Part shown: one piece after another, positions 50,140-61,884 of the stretch
Layout of the letters: every line of letters starts with the position of its first letter
Position numbering within the stretch: the stretch's first letter is position 1
Assembly: GCA_023053545.1 (NCBI GenBank)
Contig: JAKZAN010000007.1
Span: 5,332,001-5,396,000, forward strand
Reading direction: 5' to 3'
Source: Lepidurus packardi
Taxonomy: Eukaryota; Arthropoda; Branchiopoda; Notostraca; Triopsidae
Length of the DNA: 64,000 nucleotides
Position numbers and translations under genes: made by a program
The notes under the pieces: generated by a model
Database searches by the model: none
What the model saw: the letters and a program-made list of their open reading frames with translations, nothing else
What the model was told of the DNA's origin: nothing

Positions 50140-51481
50140 CTCCAAACTGTTCGGACTGCGCTCTGTTCACTGCTTGGCGTGCGACCACCGACTGTGGGTG
50201 AGCTCGGTGTAGTTGGACCTCGAAAAGGCAAAGGAAGTTGGCCGCGTGTCCTGCCTCCAGCATGCAGCAGTTGTACTGTACTTCCAGTACCAAAAGACCG
50301 AAGAGGAAGAGGACGTAGCTTTTATGTCTCTTAAGACACACGACCGCCGCACGAAATCTCGACGAGCTTACTATACAACGTTAGGTACCGAGGATGTGGT
50401 TTATGTGCGACATGTGAAATATAGCGCGGCTGGCCTCAGGAATACCTTGCGACCTATCAAGAGTTGCTAAACGGGCCGCATTTTCGAGTCCTGGCGTCTT
50501 TTTTATAGCAAGAATTGCCAGGTAAAAAGACACATTCTGGACCTCCAAAAAGCATACTCTGGGTTGTGGTAGCTTCTCTCTTATACACTGCATGTACGAC
50601 GTGTGTGGCTTCTGGAAACGCTGCTTGATTAAGCCGCATTAGGTCGTTTGACTTTGTCGCCCAGGTTGCAAACGGGCTGGAATTGATGGTACTGGGTGAA
50701 GTCATTAATCCTTTTGACCGTCCGCAAGGCGCTTTAGCGATTGGGGGTCCGATACGGCATAGTTTATGCATCATTGGGAAGAATGTATTCGAGGCAAGAC
50801 GGACGATGGAATCCTTGCTGTTGGGTTGGCTAATGAAACGGGCTTTCGGTTTGGATGAAAGTCACACGCGCCGGGTGCGCATTCTTGATAGTATTTTCCT
50901 TCTTATTTTATCTCGTATGGAGAGCATTTGTGAATATCGTGGGTGGTGTTCCGTGGCTTTCCAGGCGCTGTGGGAACTTTCTTCAGCAGAATCATTTTTT
51001 ATGTATTTGTTCGGACGTCAAGCTTTTGGGCATACCACCCAAAATGCTTGTCGCTATTGCACCTGATTGTATGCATACACATGGCAGACAAGTAAGAAAA
51101 AAATCAGTTGAATTCTCTTGTACCATCATTAATCAATAGGCCGTAACCCTTGTGAAACCCCTTTGAAGTGATGTCGACTAGCTATGGCCTAATGGTTCTT
51201 ACTGCACAAACATCTTTTCATGCGTTGGTGAGGGGTGTTTATCCTTTTCCACCGTTTCTCTGCAGCTCCTTGTCATCGTCATTGGGCCCCGTTTGGAGAG
51301 AACAGTATCAAACTCACAGGTGACGTTTCGCTGGCATTTCCAGAAGCATTTTTACCCTTCACCAGAAAGCTCTAAACCCTTCCCAAATTGTTTACGGTAT
51401 TCTTCTTTACAGGGCAAACCAACACTTCGGGATTCTGAAGAGTAGCGGAAAGCTTGTAATACCCTTGGTTGCTGTGGATTA

Positions 51482-51513
51482 CAAGTAGAAAAACCACGTG
51501 GTTTTTCTGCTTG
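51482..51513. repeat. 32-base palindrome centred on an E-box
   Basis: The central 22 bases AGAAAAACCACGTGGTTTTTCT are a perfect palindrome. The arms extend to CAAG/CTTG with a single mismatch. The centre is CACGTG, the canonical bHLH-Zip E-box. Confidence 0.9.
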
Positions 51514-53081
51514 AGCGCATTTCTTACCTATTGCCTAATTCCCTCGATCGGCTACCGGAAGTTCCGTCTTTTCAGAAGATTACCCTCGGTTGGATCACTC
51601 ACAGTGTAATAGGCCCGAATCTGGTCTTGGTTCGGGTGACCAACACGGAAAAGTTTCATTGAGGATTTTGGGTCCCCGATGCGGTGCCGCCAAACGCCTC
51701 TCTATCCATGAAAGCTTCTGCATACAAAGCTTTTGAAAACTTTAGGGCGGCAATGGCATATAGATAGGTCTCGCGGTGCTCTATACCGGTTACATAGAAG
51801 AAGCTGAGATCTGTATGGGGACATGAGAACCGTGGAAGACGTGAGGAGGAGGTTCGGTTCGATCAAGTACTTTTTCAAGATCCCTTAAACGAGGTAAATA
51901 TGGGCACCTTATGCGACCTTTTTCTATTTTGTCCCTTTGACAAGTGATTTTCTAAAAGGGACATCCCAAGCGCTCCACTGTGTGCTGTGTGGAAACCCCT
52001 CACCTATTTCTCCTCCTAAAGTCAAGGCGGGCGTAAATGGCTACAAAGGGCCAGAGCGGCGGGGCTCCATTACAGCTCCATTGAACCATGTTATTGAGCC
52101 CGGAGAAGCTCATCCCAAGTGGCTGAAACCTGGACGTCCTGCTGCTAGCAGGTATATATGCGACGATGGGAAACACAACTGTCGCAGCCACACCTGGAAG
52201 TCGCGAATAACGAGGGTATATAACGCTCCCTAAAATCTTTAGTTATGAACCCCTTGAAAATCAAATAAAACCAGTCACAGGTACTGGTGCTCTATGTTCG
52301 TTCATAGACGCATATCTCTCTCTATATATATACTTGTTGGTAAGGGCCTGGATACTTCAAAATTGGCTTCCTATGGAGTTATTGGTCCAGACAACCTTCA
52401 TAAGAATTGAACGAGCCATTGATACTGTGAACCCATCTCTATTCGCTCTTTAGGGTCATATTAAAGTTTAACAAGTTTTCATTTCATGGAAGCAAGAGAG
52501 CCCATGACGATTTATTGGGGTTTTATGGTATAAATTAGGGCTGCTGGGCTCGCCGTTCGAAACTGCTGACCAAAAGGCGGTTATGCTTCGACATCCAGTT
52601 ATAACTATTAAAAAGATTTTCCAGGTTTTCTTGAGCAACGGTACGCTTCTATTGTACTGCAGTCCATTTACGTTAGATAAAGGTGAACCATCCGTGTACC
52701 TGATAAGGCAAAGTGACCTACAGGTGAGATTGGATGAGCATGTGGTCATCGTGGCCGGTGATCCATGTCCATTTTTGTTCCTTATTGGTTCCGTCTTAGT
52801 TTTTAGTCATGGAGGTCGTAACGACGAATTTCCCATCTAAACTATCGAGAGGGGGGCTTATCATATCATTCCCGCCTCTTTATACCTATTTTGTTGAGAA
52901 CTTTAACACACCCGGACATGCGGGTCCGAGATACGTAGGTGTTGAAAATATCGCGACCACCTGTTCAGTACTTGTCTTCTGATGTTTGCACCTCAAAAGA
53001 TGAAAGTAGCGTACGCTCCTTAAATTCTTGAACATTTGACAAGCAAGTGACGAGAACATGTTGCACAGCAGCTAAAATGCG

Positions 53082-53309
53082 TTAGTTTCCGCTTGGACAT
53101 TCGTATTCCCTCGGGAGTTTGGTTGTCTGGTTGTGGTTGTTGCTCTTTTGTAAAAGAGTTTGTCCGTGTTGAATGACGACATGTTCGTCGTGGTTGTCTG
53201 TGTTCGATAATCCACGTAAACGCTCCATCACACTTGAGCGGCGATTTTTCTGGATGCGACAAGCTCTTTTGATCCTTTGCATTGGCCTTAAGAAGTCGAT
53301 GGAAGACAT
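53082..53309 (-). CDS. Possible small basic protein, unrecognised
   Basis: A 75-codon frame begins at an ATG in CAAATG context: MSSIDFLRPMQRIKRACRIQ and so on. The N-terminal half is basic and helix-prone; the second half is polar (His/Asn/Gln-rich). The frame is open 200 bases further upstream without an ATG. A TATA-like GCATAAAAAG on the same strand lies at 53,526-53,536. I do not recognise a family. Its position 3 kb from a HES gene recalls E(spl)-complex Bearded-type genes, but the NxANE(K/R)L motif is absent. It may be spurious. Confidence 0.25.
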   Translation of the reverse strand: MSSIDFLRPMQRIKRACRIQKNRRSSVMERLRGLSNTDNHDEHVVIQHGQTLLQKSNNHNQTTKLPREYECPSGN

Positions 53310-53980
53310 TTGACGGAAAGAAGGCGGTGGTAGTGCTTTACTGCTGGCAACCCATCCATCTCCGTTAGCCGGGGCGTTTTCACACCTGAAGACTGTAGAC
53401 GGGAAATACCTGCTGCGCTCAGTCAAGCTTGACCACAGCAGCTCAGGAAAAGATTCGATGAATTGAAAGTAGGAGAGCGAGCGACAACGACATGATAGGC
53501 AAAGGGTCACATTCTTCGTCTCTCGCTTTTTATGCGGTATTCTGCGTTGTCCCGGTCAACCAAGCAAAACCAAGTTATTCATGCAGAACGTATTGATCTA
53601 TTGGCCATTTATTTTAGTTCTATTCTGATAACTATTTTCCGGAAGTTACCAAAAAGAAATTTTATCAAGGAAGGCACCAGTAGGCTCATTTGATCAGGAA
53701 ACTATGGATCTCTGAATGAACTTGCGATTCGCTGCTTATCATTCCCTCTTTTCGTAGGTCCAGTTTCAGTACTTAGTGTTTAGAAATAAAGTCGCAAACA
53801 CGTGAGTAACTAAATTTATAAACTTTGTCCAGCTCAAGCTTAATGCCTTTATACGTTGTATTTTTTTGCGTGAGGTCAAGCTAACTCAACTTGAAAGTAT
53901 TTTGACAAAAACTTATCGACTATCCTTATTTAACTTGCAATTATGTGGTACTGTCTGCAGGCTCCGGTGCCAATGTTGTT

Positions 53981-56770
53981 ATGAAGCACGCAAATCATTC
54001 AAAAACAAAGGCCCCTCCACGAACTTCGAATACTAAAGTCGTAGACGCTTCGTACCTTCGTAAAGCTAAAGCTGATGTAGTAAACCTGTGCGGAGCAGTT
54101 CCAGACTCTGCGAACAAGCCCCAAAAGGGGCAGAAGAGATTCAAACCTACAACTCGGAAGCAAGCGAGAAAACAGCAGCGTCAGCTGAAAAAGCTAAATC
54201 GACAGGAGCAGCATGTGAAAAAGTACGGTAAACATGTTGCAGCCCTCCAAGACGCGGACGACGTTCAGGGGTCTAGTGACCCTGATGATGAGCACTTTCC
54301 AGAGGATAAAGTCAAAGAACCTACTCCTAAGAAGGCTTTACAAGTTGCAAAAAAACAAGATGAGGAAGCAAAATTGCGAAAGAAGAAGCGGGAAGAAAAG
54401 GAAGCTAAACGCCAACGTGTTCGCCTCTTGCGAACTGCCAATAAAGATGAAGATAAAATCATTAAGCAAATGGAGAAGCATTTGAAGCTGAACAAGAGGA
54501 AAAGCAAGACATTACCCAAGTCTTTTGTTGAAGATGGGCTTGACTGTAGGTTTTCTTTTTTGAAATATAAATAATATACATTAAGCATAAGAACTTACGT
54601 ATATCTTTTGTTCTTTTTAGATTTACTGGACTTGTGCGATGAGGAAACCCGCGGCAAAATCGCTAAAGAAGAAATGGATTTTGGGAATGTTGAAGTTGAC
54701 TTTGAAGATGACTTGGCAGCTGTTGTTCAGAAACCTACAAAGAAAGAAAAGAAACTCGTTGCCCGAAAGGCGAAAACAAGCAAAACTGGCACTATTGACA
54801 GTCAAAGTAGTGATGACGAGTTTAATGGAGACATGAACGAGGACGAAGAAGAAAATGACTATGACGTTGAAGAGGAATTGAGTGAGGATATGGATTATTC
54901 CGGTGAAGAAGGCGTAGATGCGGACAGTAATGAGGACAGCGATGAATACGATGAGGACAACGATGTTATGGACACAAATGACAAGTATTCCTCGACCTCG
55001 AAAGAAAAAGGAAGGAAGTTACCAGCTCATTTGACAGAGACATCGGAGAAGAAAGTTACATTTAAAATGGAAGAGGACGAGTCCTCGGACGGTGACGAAG
55101 AATCTGAGGAAGATACTGATGAAGAGACTGATAAACCGGAAAGCAAACTTTGGGAAGATATTTACGGTCGTCTGAGAGACAAGGCCGGTAACATCATCAA
55201 GGCAGATCAGCCCGTGGACACTGTAACTGGTCGATACGTACCACCTTTTCGCCGCCAGGCTGATGATACGGATGACACTTTGTTAAGACGTACCTTGAAA
55301 GGTTTGTTGAATCGCTTAGCCGAAAATAACATAGCCTCTATTGCCAATCAGATTGAAGAATTATTCTTGAAGCATTCACGACAAACTATGCATAAAGTTC
55401 TTAGCGGACTCTTTCTCGACTCGCTAATTACTCCCATTTTAACGCCAGAACGACTGACACAAGAACATGCCTTGCTTCTTTCCGTGCTTCATGCCAATGT
55501 TGGGATGGAAGTTGGCGCCATGATGTTGGAAACTATTGTCAAACTCTTTGACGAGCTATACAAGACACAGCCTACAAATGTGCAGTCAAAAGAGCTGGAC
55601 AACCTGTTGCTTTTGCTTGCTCATATGTACAACTTTAAAGTCGTAGGTCATACTTTGATGTACGATATCATGAACCACATTGTCGAGCGATTTGAAGAAA
55701 AGGATGTGGAACTCGCATTGTTGGGTTTCAGGACCATTGGCTTTGGTTTACGCAAAGACGATCCCACATCCTTAAAACAGCTCATCGTTTCGGTGCAGAT
55801 CAAAGCATCACAAATGGCGTCCAGCGATCAGTCTCGGCTAAAATTCATGCTCGAGGTCATTATGGCCATCCGCAACAATCACATGGCAAAGATTCCAGGT
55901 TATGATTACAGCCATGTGGAACATTTGAAGAAACTGAACCGGTCTTTGATTCGAAAAGGGGTGTCTAGTACTCCGTTACAAGTTCATTACCATGAACTCT
56001 TGTCGGCCACTTCGCGTGGAAGATGGTGGGTGGTAGGATCAGCTTGGGAAGGGCATGGTCCAGAGTCGAAAACAGCCAGTAATCAAGCCAGTGCTGCGTC
56101 GGGTACGCCCAACTTTAGCGCCGAGTTGCTCGTATTGGCTCGGAAGCAGCGGATGAATACCGAAGCACGTCGAGGGATATTTTGCATCCTCATGACAGCC
56201 GAAGACTTTCTGGAAGCTTTCCAACGGCTCATGCGCCTAGACTTGAAAGGAAACCAAGAGCGAGAGATACTCCATGTCATTTTACATTGTTCCTTACAAG
56301 AAAAGCAGTTTAATCCCTACTACGCACATTTGGCGTCCAAGTTTTGTCTCACGGACAGAAAATACCAGCTTAACTTGCAGTTTGCCCTATGGGACAAATT
56401 TCGTGAAATCATGGATCTTAAAGCGTTTCAAATCTCTAATTTGGCCAAATTTACTGCCTTTCTGTTGTCGGCTCAAGCGTTACCATTGAGCGTGCTCAAG
56501 GCGGTCGAGTTTTCGGCCATGGATCGAACGCTATTGCGGTTTACGCGGCAACTTTTGCTTTCCTATTTGTTACAAGCTACTGAAGACAGTTTGCAAACTT
56601 CGTTTACTAAACTACGCACTGATAAACTTCGCGTATTAAGAGAAGGTTTAAGGCTGTTTTTGCATCATTTTCTGTTGAAAAATATTGATAAGATGCCAGC
56701 AGAGGAGTCAGCCAAGTTGCAACAGCGAGTGCACTTGGTGGATCGTATCTTGTCGGCCGAGGGGCTCTAG
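53981..56770 (+). CDS. NOM1: Nucleolar MIF4G domain protein 1 (Sgd1-like)
   Basis: A nucleolar protein of 40S ribosome biogenesis (yeast Sgd1 orthologue). Exons are 53981-54545 and 54621-56770, 2715 nt in frame, 904 aa. The N-terminal about 200 residues are Lys/Gln-rich with coiled-coil character (KQARKQQRQLKKLNRQEQ). A strongly acidic region follows (about residues 260-380, DEDEEENDYDVEEELSED). From about residue 420 there is WEDIYGRLRDKAGNI, PVDTVTGRYVPPFRR and then the MIF4G domain (LKGLLNRLAENNIASIANQI, HALLLSVLHANVG, LLLLLAHMYNFKVVGHTLMYDIM). A C-terminal MA3 domain starts near NTEARRGIFCILMTAEDF. The start codon is the first in the exon after an apparent 5' UTR intron. Confidence 0.95.
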
Positions 56771-56973
56771 AAGAATACAACTGAATGAGGATTTCTAAAT
56801 TCAAATAGCTTTGTATTTCAAGTGTCAGGTTTAAACAGCAGTTATTACTTTGTTCAAGAATTTTTATACGTAAAAAGTGTTTCTTTCTTCAGGTTGCTTG
56901 TGTGAGTGGCACACGCACTGAGTGCGATCACAGTTGGAAATGCACAGTAAGAGCATGTTAGCCTCGAACTCTT

Positions 56974-57754
56974 CTAGTCAGTGTGCGCCTTGGCGGTCAG
57001 TACTCCATCGCGAATGATTCGCCGTCCCATGGTCACGACTGTGATACCCCCAGAGAAGACGACAAAGGGAAGCCAAAGCTTGAGACGTTCTGGAGGTCGG
57101 ATAAGAGCCGGAACCGTACTACTGACCCAAATGTGCAACAAGGATGCGAATATAGCCGACCCTAGTCCAACCGTTAAGCCTGCGGCAGAACGATCGAACG
57201 CCCACCAAAGCGCTGCACACAAAGCTGCCAAGGTAAATGTCAACTACAAAAATAGTCAGGTTAGTTTTTGGGCCGTTCTTTGTTTGCACGGTTTACTTGA
57301 AGTTCTGATGGATAATCAACTTTGGCGGATGCGTGATTGATTCCTACGAACAAGGCTGAACACCTTAATACACCACTCCAATCTGGAGTATTGGTGGGAG
57401 ATTTTCCTAAATACTCCTCCAAGCTAGGGCAGAGTAGACCTAATGTTGCTACAGATCACATTTTATTAGTTTTTTTTTCATTCATACAAGAGCAAGTACC
57501 TGCCAAGGCTCCTACTAACGGAGGCAGCCACCATTCTTCCAATAGAAAATCCACCCATTGTTCGGAATTTAACATATTTGGTCGCTGAAGAATGATTAGT
57601 TTATGCAGGAGAGTAAAGGATGCGCCAGCGGCGAATAATAGACACGGTTTCCATAAATTATTCAATCCATTTACCGTTAGCTTACTAAAAGATCGAAAAG
57701 GTAAGCGGTTTTCTAAAAAACTTGTAACGATAAGACTTACCCTATAGACAACAT
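56974..57754 (-). CDS. INSIG: Insulin-induced gene protein (INSIG)
   Basis: A polytopic ER membrane protein that binds SCAP and HMG-CoA reductase in sterol/lipid feedback. Exons are 57754-57741, 57684-57500, 57439-57297 and 57243-56974, 612 nt in frame, 203 aa. Family landmarks are EEWWLPPLVGALAGGLLCPSL, the highly conserved LFVGINHASAKVDY, LTFTLAALCAALWWAFDRS, WLPFVVFSGGITVVTMGRR and a C-terminal KAHTD similar to the EKPHSD ends of vertebrate INSIGs. About six hydrophobic segments are visible. The first exon gives only MLSIG; this start is chosen because its phase (two bases left) joins cleanly to the second exon. The N-terminus is therefore shorter than in INSIG1 and an upstream alternative exon is possible. 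Transcribed from the same strand as HPRT. Confidence 0.93.
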
Positions 57755-57902
57755 GTTCCCGGTTGGATACAATAATTCAGCAGTACAAAACAATGTTTCT
57801 TGATGCACCTTTCTGGAGTGGTCAGACTGTTGTGAGCATTTTTGCTAGACCAGGATCCTAAAGGCCTAACGATCACCAAAACAGCGAATGCTTGAAGAAT
57901 AT

Positions 57903-58091
57903 CACGTGGAACTACATACGCTTTCGCAGACGTGTCTGCTTCAATATTTTGCGCCAGCTTCCCATGTACAGTGAGCGCCGATGGATCGGGCGACTGTAGC
58001 TCACCAATCCCAGGCATGAGGCTATGTGACGTCAGAGCATGGCACGTTTTTGCGGCCAATCGCAGCAAATAGCCTTGCCGTGTAACGTCAC
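57903..58091. promoter_or_regulatory. Candidate INSIG upstream region with E-box and CRE sites
   Basis: Upstream of the INSIG start are CACGTG at 57903-57908, a full CRE palindrome TGACGTCA at 58027-58034 and a half CRE, AACGTCAC, at about 58,084. Clustering suggests regulatory function, but none is proven. Open frames overlap on both strands here and are not supported as genes. Confidence 0.35.
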
Positions 58092-58445
58092 AGTAGACAC
58101 ACTTTTGGAGGTCAATGGAAGGATCGATAAAGGACCGGTTTTACACTTCCATCCAGTTCGTCCTCGTGAACTTGAAGCAAGTTCACATGGACGCAAATAC
58201 TATTGTGTAGTATGCTTTTTTATTGTATACATTGCAAACTATTTTTGCTGTGACAAAATTTTAATAGAAAAGAAGAACACAGCTATTTTTAAATCTTGTA
58301 TTTCCAAAAGTCACGTCTCTGAACAGGAATGGTATGTTATGTGAATGCAGTGCTCCATCTCGTGCAAAACTATATTTTCATGGAGCGGAATATTTTTTGC
58401 GGCCGTTATCGTTAATAACGCAAATATGCTGAATAACAAGGACAA

Positions 58446-59193
58446 TTAGCCAACTGTACTTAAAATATACTTAATACTTGCATCTAGATCACGGAAGTGT
58501 TCATTGAAGTCTAGGGCGTAACCAACAATAAATTTGTCCGGGATTTCGAAACCACAATAATCAGGACGATAGCCATTAGATATTGGCTGCCGTTTTACCA
58601 GCAAAGAAGCAACCTTGACGCACTTGGGTTCGTAACTCTGTAACAAATCCAAAAGCTTGATCATGGTTCGACCCGTATCGATGATGTCTTCAACAACCAA
58701 GACATTTTTGCCCCTTATTCCGTCCAAGCTATCGCCGCCAATGACTTCAAGCTGACCAGGTAAATCGTTCTAAACAAAGACGCTATAGTTCATTTGAAAT
58801 ATTTTTTTAGAAAACACCTCACGTGGTAGCTGCGAAGACGAATAAAGTCCACTGAAAGGGGAACCGAACGATCGGCATGATTCCGGTTTAAACGATTCAG
58901 TTTGTCTAAAAGATCCGTGTAGAACTTGTACCCTCCCTTCAAAACACATATGGCAGTGAGAGGTTCTTGACCAAACTCCGTGAAAATGTCTTTCGCCAAG
59001 CGTTCAATCCGGTCTTGAATGAGTCCAGATGGAAGCATAACATCGTCCAAGTCGTCCTCGTAATGTTTTGGAATGCAGAATGCATCTAATGGATAACCTA
59101 CATAGTTGTCGGAAATCTAGTAAATGCAGGTTTAATACGGCTAGTATACGGCAGGACTTGGCTTACCGTTATGGCTTCAACTTTCCCTGGCAT
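58446..59193 (-). CDS. HPRT1: Hypoxanthine(-guanine) phosphoribosyltransferase
   Basis: A cytosolic purine salvage enzyme that converts hypoxanthine/guanine plus PRPP to IMP/GMP. Exons are 59193-59167, 59116-58823 and 58769-58446, 645 nt in frame, 214 aa (human 218). Visible motifs are the substrate loop [24 protein letters not shown] followed by [15 protein letters not shown], the PRPP-binding/catalytic loop [24 protein letters not shown], the purine-binding [18 protein letters not shown], and FRDL near the end. The N-terminus has the usual [26 protein letters not shown] segment. The first exon encodes only 9 residues, MPGKVEAIT. Confidence 0.96.
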
Positions 59194-59731
59194 GGCTGTA
59201 CCTTTGTTGATTGTTTGAGAGCACAAAAACAGGGTAGGTCCTATCGGGTGTTCAGGCTCAGACTTCAGGCTAGGGAAAGAAAATGATTCTTGCCCTAGTA
59301 GTGTGGCTAAACTCGAGGTCGACCCGAGTTGGAAACAGTGGAAAGGTTTTTCGATTATGTTTTAGTTGATTCACTACGTTAAGCGTTGACTTATTGGCGT
59401 GAACTGAAAAGCAGTGCTATGCTGATGCTCGGGCTCTTCCCCGGCCATGCCTTGAGTGGTTTTCTAGGTAGCCGGTTATCTGCGAAAGCTTTCGTCGTGT
59501 TCAAGGTCGTGCACGTGACGACCATGTGACCCAAATACTTTCCCCAAGAACGACGTGTGAAATGGCGTTTAGAATTAACCAGCTGCACCTATCATATGTA
59601 TTAACACAATGCGGGGTTGTTACGGTGTGTATTTCATAGATGTGTTTATAGTCAAAGCTGGCATAGAGGTCACCTGATTGAGCGGCCGCATTTTAGGTTT
59701 GTGAGGTTTGTCAACCAATGTGATAAAACAT
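59194..59731. other. Intergenic, HPRT upstream region
   Basis: No gene seen. HPRT promoter elements must be here, but no TATA box is evident. Confidence 0.5.
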
Positions 59732-59989
59732 ATGGATATTTGGAAAAATTATGCAGCACAACTACGAAATGTCAAGGTTCAAACGTTTTTTACCTCCGCG
59801 AGAAATGCAAGTTCGACCGGACACCGTACTGAAGCCAAACTGAATTACCCTTTACGCCCCGTAGTTTTGGGAGCATCTAGTTTGGAGACGACAATATTGG
59901 AATGTTTGAAGGCTGTTTCGACACTGGCGCCTACCTTTTCATGCCCAGAACTTTTCAGACCAACAAAAAACGTGAAAAGGAAAGTTTGA
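59732..59989 (+). CDS. Possible small protein, unrecognised
   Basis: An 85-codon open frame from ATG: MDIWKNYAAQLRNVKVQTFF, then a Ser/Arg/Ala-rich stretch and TEAKLNYPLRPVVLGASSLE. The first 35 residues are rich in Arg/Ser/Ala without acidic residues after position 2, so a mitochondrial targeting role is conceivable. The stop is followed by AT-rich DNA. No family is recognised and no intron is evident; it may be a chance frame. Confidence 0.3.
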   Translation: MDIWKNYAAQLRNVKVQTFFTSARNASSTGHRTEAKLNYPLRPVVLGASSLETTILECLKAVSTLAPTFSCPELFRPTKNVKRKV

Positions 59990-60143
59990 CAATTGTGTTG
60001 TATGTGTGAGCTTTACATAAAAATAATGTAGACCGAACTCTTAGCCTTGGAATTATTTTGAATGACGATTGACTCGAAATAGAATTGATAATTGTTTATT
60101 GCATTTAAAATACAAACAAGGAAAAACAAAAAAATAATGAAAA

Positions 60144-60217
60144 CTTCTAAAAAATACATCGTTATAAGCGGATCGTCAAGCTTCTAAAGAATACATGGCT
60201 ATGGGCGAACCGTCATA
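60144..60217. repeat. 37-bp imperfect tandem duplication
   Basis: Two adjacent 37-base copies, 60144-60180 and 60181-60217. Both begin CTTCTAAA(A/G)AATACAT and end CGTCA(A/T)(G/A), and they differ at several positions, so the duplication is old. Confidence 0.75.
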
Positions 60218-60315
60218 TTTTTATAAATCGAACAAAAAATTAATCACACTGGCTGTATACACCAGCTTTGTTCATGTGCTCAATTTATACATTTTTTAAC
60301 AGAGTTATATATAAC

Positions 60316-60385
60316 TGCATGACCACGTGGATAACACGCACGACTATGGACCAAGAGGTCCCCAGTTCGATTCCCGGTCGAGGCA
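60316..60385 (+). repeat. tRNA-like fragment (tRNA pseudogene or SINE head)
   Basis: The segment CGTGGATAACACGC resembles the D-arm/A-box part of a tRNA. AGTTCGATTCCCGG, 36 bases further on, matches the T-arm/B-box (GGTTCGANTCC type). Overall length (70 bases) and spacing fit a tRNA, but the anticodon and acceptor stems do not pair well. A degraded tRNA gene or the 5' head of a tRNA-derived SINE is more likely than a functional tRNA. Confidence 0.45.
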
Positions 60386-61566
60386 CTTTATTTCGTCAAA
60401 AAAAACGAAATTTTAAATGTTTCCCTTACCCTGTGCCTTATACTTTGCCGGCAAGGGTTCTATTCCCATATTCGAAATTGTGATGCTTTGGCATTACGAG
60501 CTGGAATATCGGGGATAGATTCCGAGCAGAGGAGTTGGAAAGGGGCGAGGCCCTCAACTTTTCACGATTTTTCAAGGGGACCCCCTTGATACAGTATTAT
60601 TCCTTATGGAGAAAAGCCCTGAAGAAGCTTTTCTAGCTTGAAAAGGAGCCACGCCCACTTTTTAGCGCATTCCACCAATAGGATTCGTCCAGTTAGGAAA
60701 ACACGCCTTCTTTTCTAGCGGATTTTTTGAAAAATCACGCAAAGATATTCAAAATTTTCCCATTTATTGCAAAAATTACAAAAAATACAAAAAATACATT
60801 TTTGGAAATTAGATTTTAAGGGGAACATTTTGGTACAACAAATAAGGAATTCCAGTGGGAAGTAAAACATCTCATTTGCACAATATTAGAATCCAATTTT
60901 TAGAGCTAAGAAAAGTCACAGAACAAAAATTCCAACAGATTTAGAAGGCAGCACTAGAACAATGTTTCTGCAGGGATATTTTACAAGAAAAACAACAAAA
61001 TATGAAACAATTCTTCTCAAAAGTTTTACAGTATACACAACGTTGAACCCACAGGGTGCCTTGCAGATTTGGAAAACAGCGCTAGAGCAATGTTTCTGGA
61101 AGGGGGCTAGGGCTAATGACAACGCAACACAAGGACGACTCGAAAGAAGGCCGCCGGATTGTGACACAAGGCCGACGAGTTCATAATCTTCTAGGGACCA
61201 AATTAAATTACGAAAATGATGAGCAAATTGATCCGATCCTGGACGCTGATTTTAAATGGAGAATCACAATCATTTCCTGCTTGATCAGGTCTTCTGCACG
61301 ACAAAAGTTGTGTCATCTACCGTTTGTCGTTCCTCGATTGTAATTCACCATTATTACATCCTTATTTACATGTGAAGATAATTCACCTTTTGGAACCTAA
61401 CCGATAGAGGATCTGCGGTTCTCTGACACGCTGCGGACAAATTCGCATCATGGGATCTTTTTGAAAAGACTCAAATGGAGACATGAGATTTTTCACAAAC
61501 ACAAACTCACAGATCTCACAAACGTGAGATTTTTCCCAAAGTCGACCGACCAGGTGTAGGTTCGGA

Positions 61567-61586
61567 CCCCCCCCCCCCCCCCCCCC
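61567..61586. repeat. Poly-C tract, 20 bases
   Basis: An uninterrupted run of 20 C, preceded by GGTTCGGA. Confidence 0.9.
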
Positions 61587-61859
61587 ATTTTTCCTTAGCT
61601 ATCCTTCGACCCCGAAACCTTCCGAGACTTCGTACTCCCTTTTCTCGCGGTGTCGTGAACGTCCTTGGAAAAAAAGAACAAGAATAAAAACGGTAAAATT
61701 GAGCTATTTTAAACACTTTAAAATCAATCTATGTTCTATGACCATGTTAACCAACATGTTCAAACATAAAGTGTACTCTTCGATTAGGGAAAGATACCAG
61801 TAAGCCACTCTGGAAAAAATTCAAACAAGTTCTTACCTCGACTGAGCGAACACGTGGAT

Positions 61860-61884
61860 CCCCCCCCCCCAAAAAAAAAAAAAA
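61860..61884. repeat. C11-A14 compound homopolymer
   Basis: Eleven C followed directly by fourteen A, preceded by CACGTGGAT. Confidence 0.9.

Larger units (their letters stand above)
50140..53980. other. Gene-poor region between HES and NOM1
   Basis: No recognised gene. It holds a 32-base palindrome centred on CACGTG at 51,482-51,513, a small TATA-associated open frame at 53,082-53,309 (-), and near 53,805-53,960 an apparent 5' UTR intron of NOM1 (GTGAGTAAC donor, CTGCAG acceptor). It may contain HES enhancers. Confidence 0.5.

Noticed and set aside
50683-51066. 127-codon frame upstream of HES
   Set aside because: No domain or homology recognised and it overlaps likely HES regulatory DNA; not supported without transcripts.
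57742-58068. 109-codon minus-strand frame just upstream of INSIG
   Set aside because: It is in a different phase from INSIG and cannot be spliced to it at the visible donor; an overlapping plus-strand frame is equally open. Treated as leader or promoter DNA.
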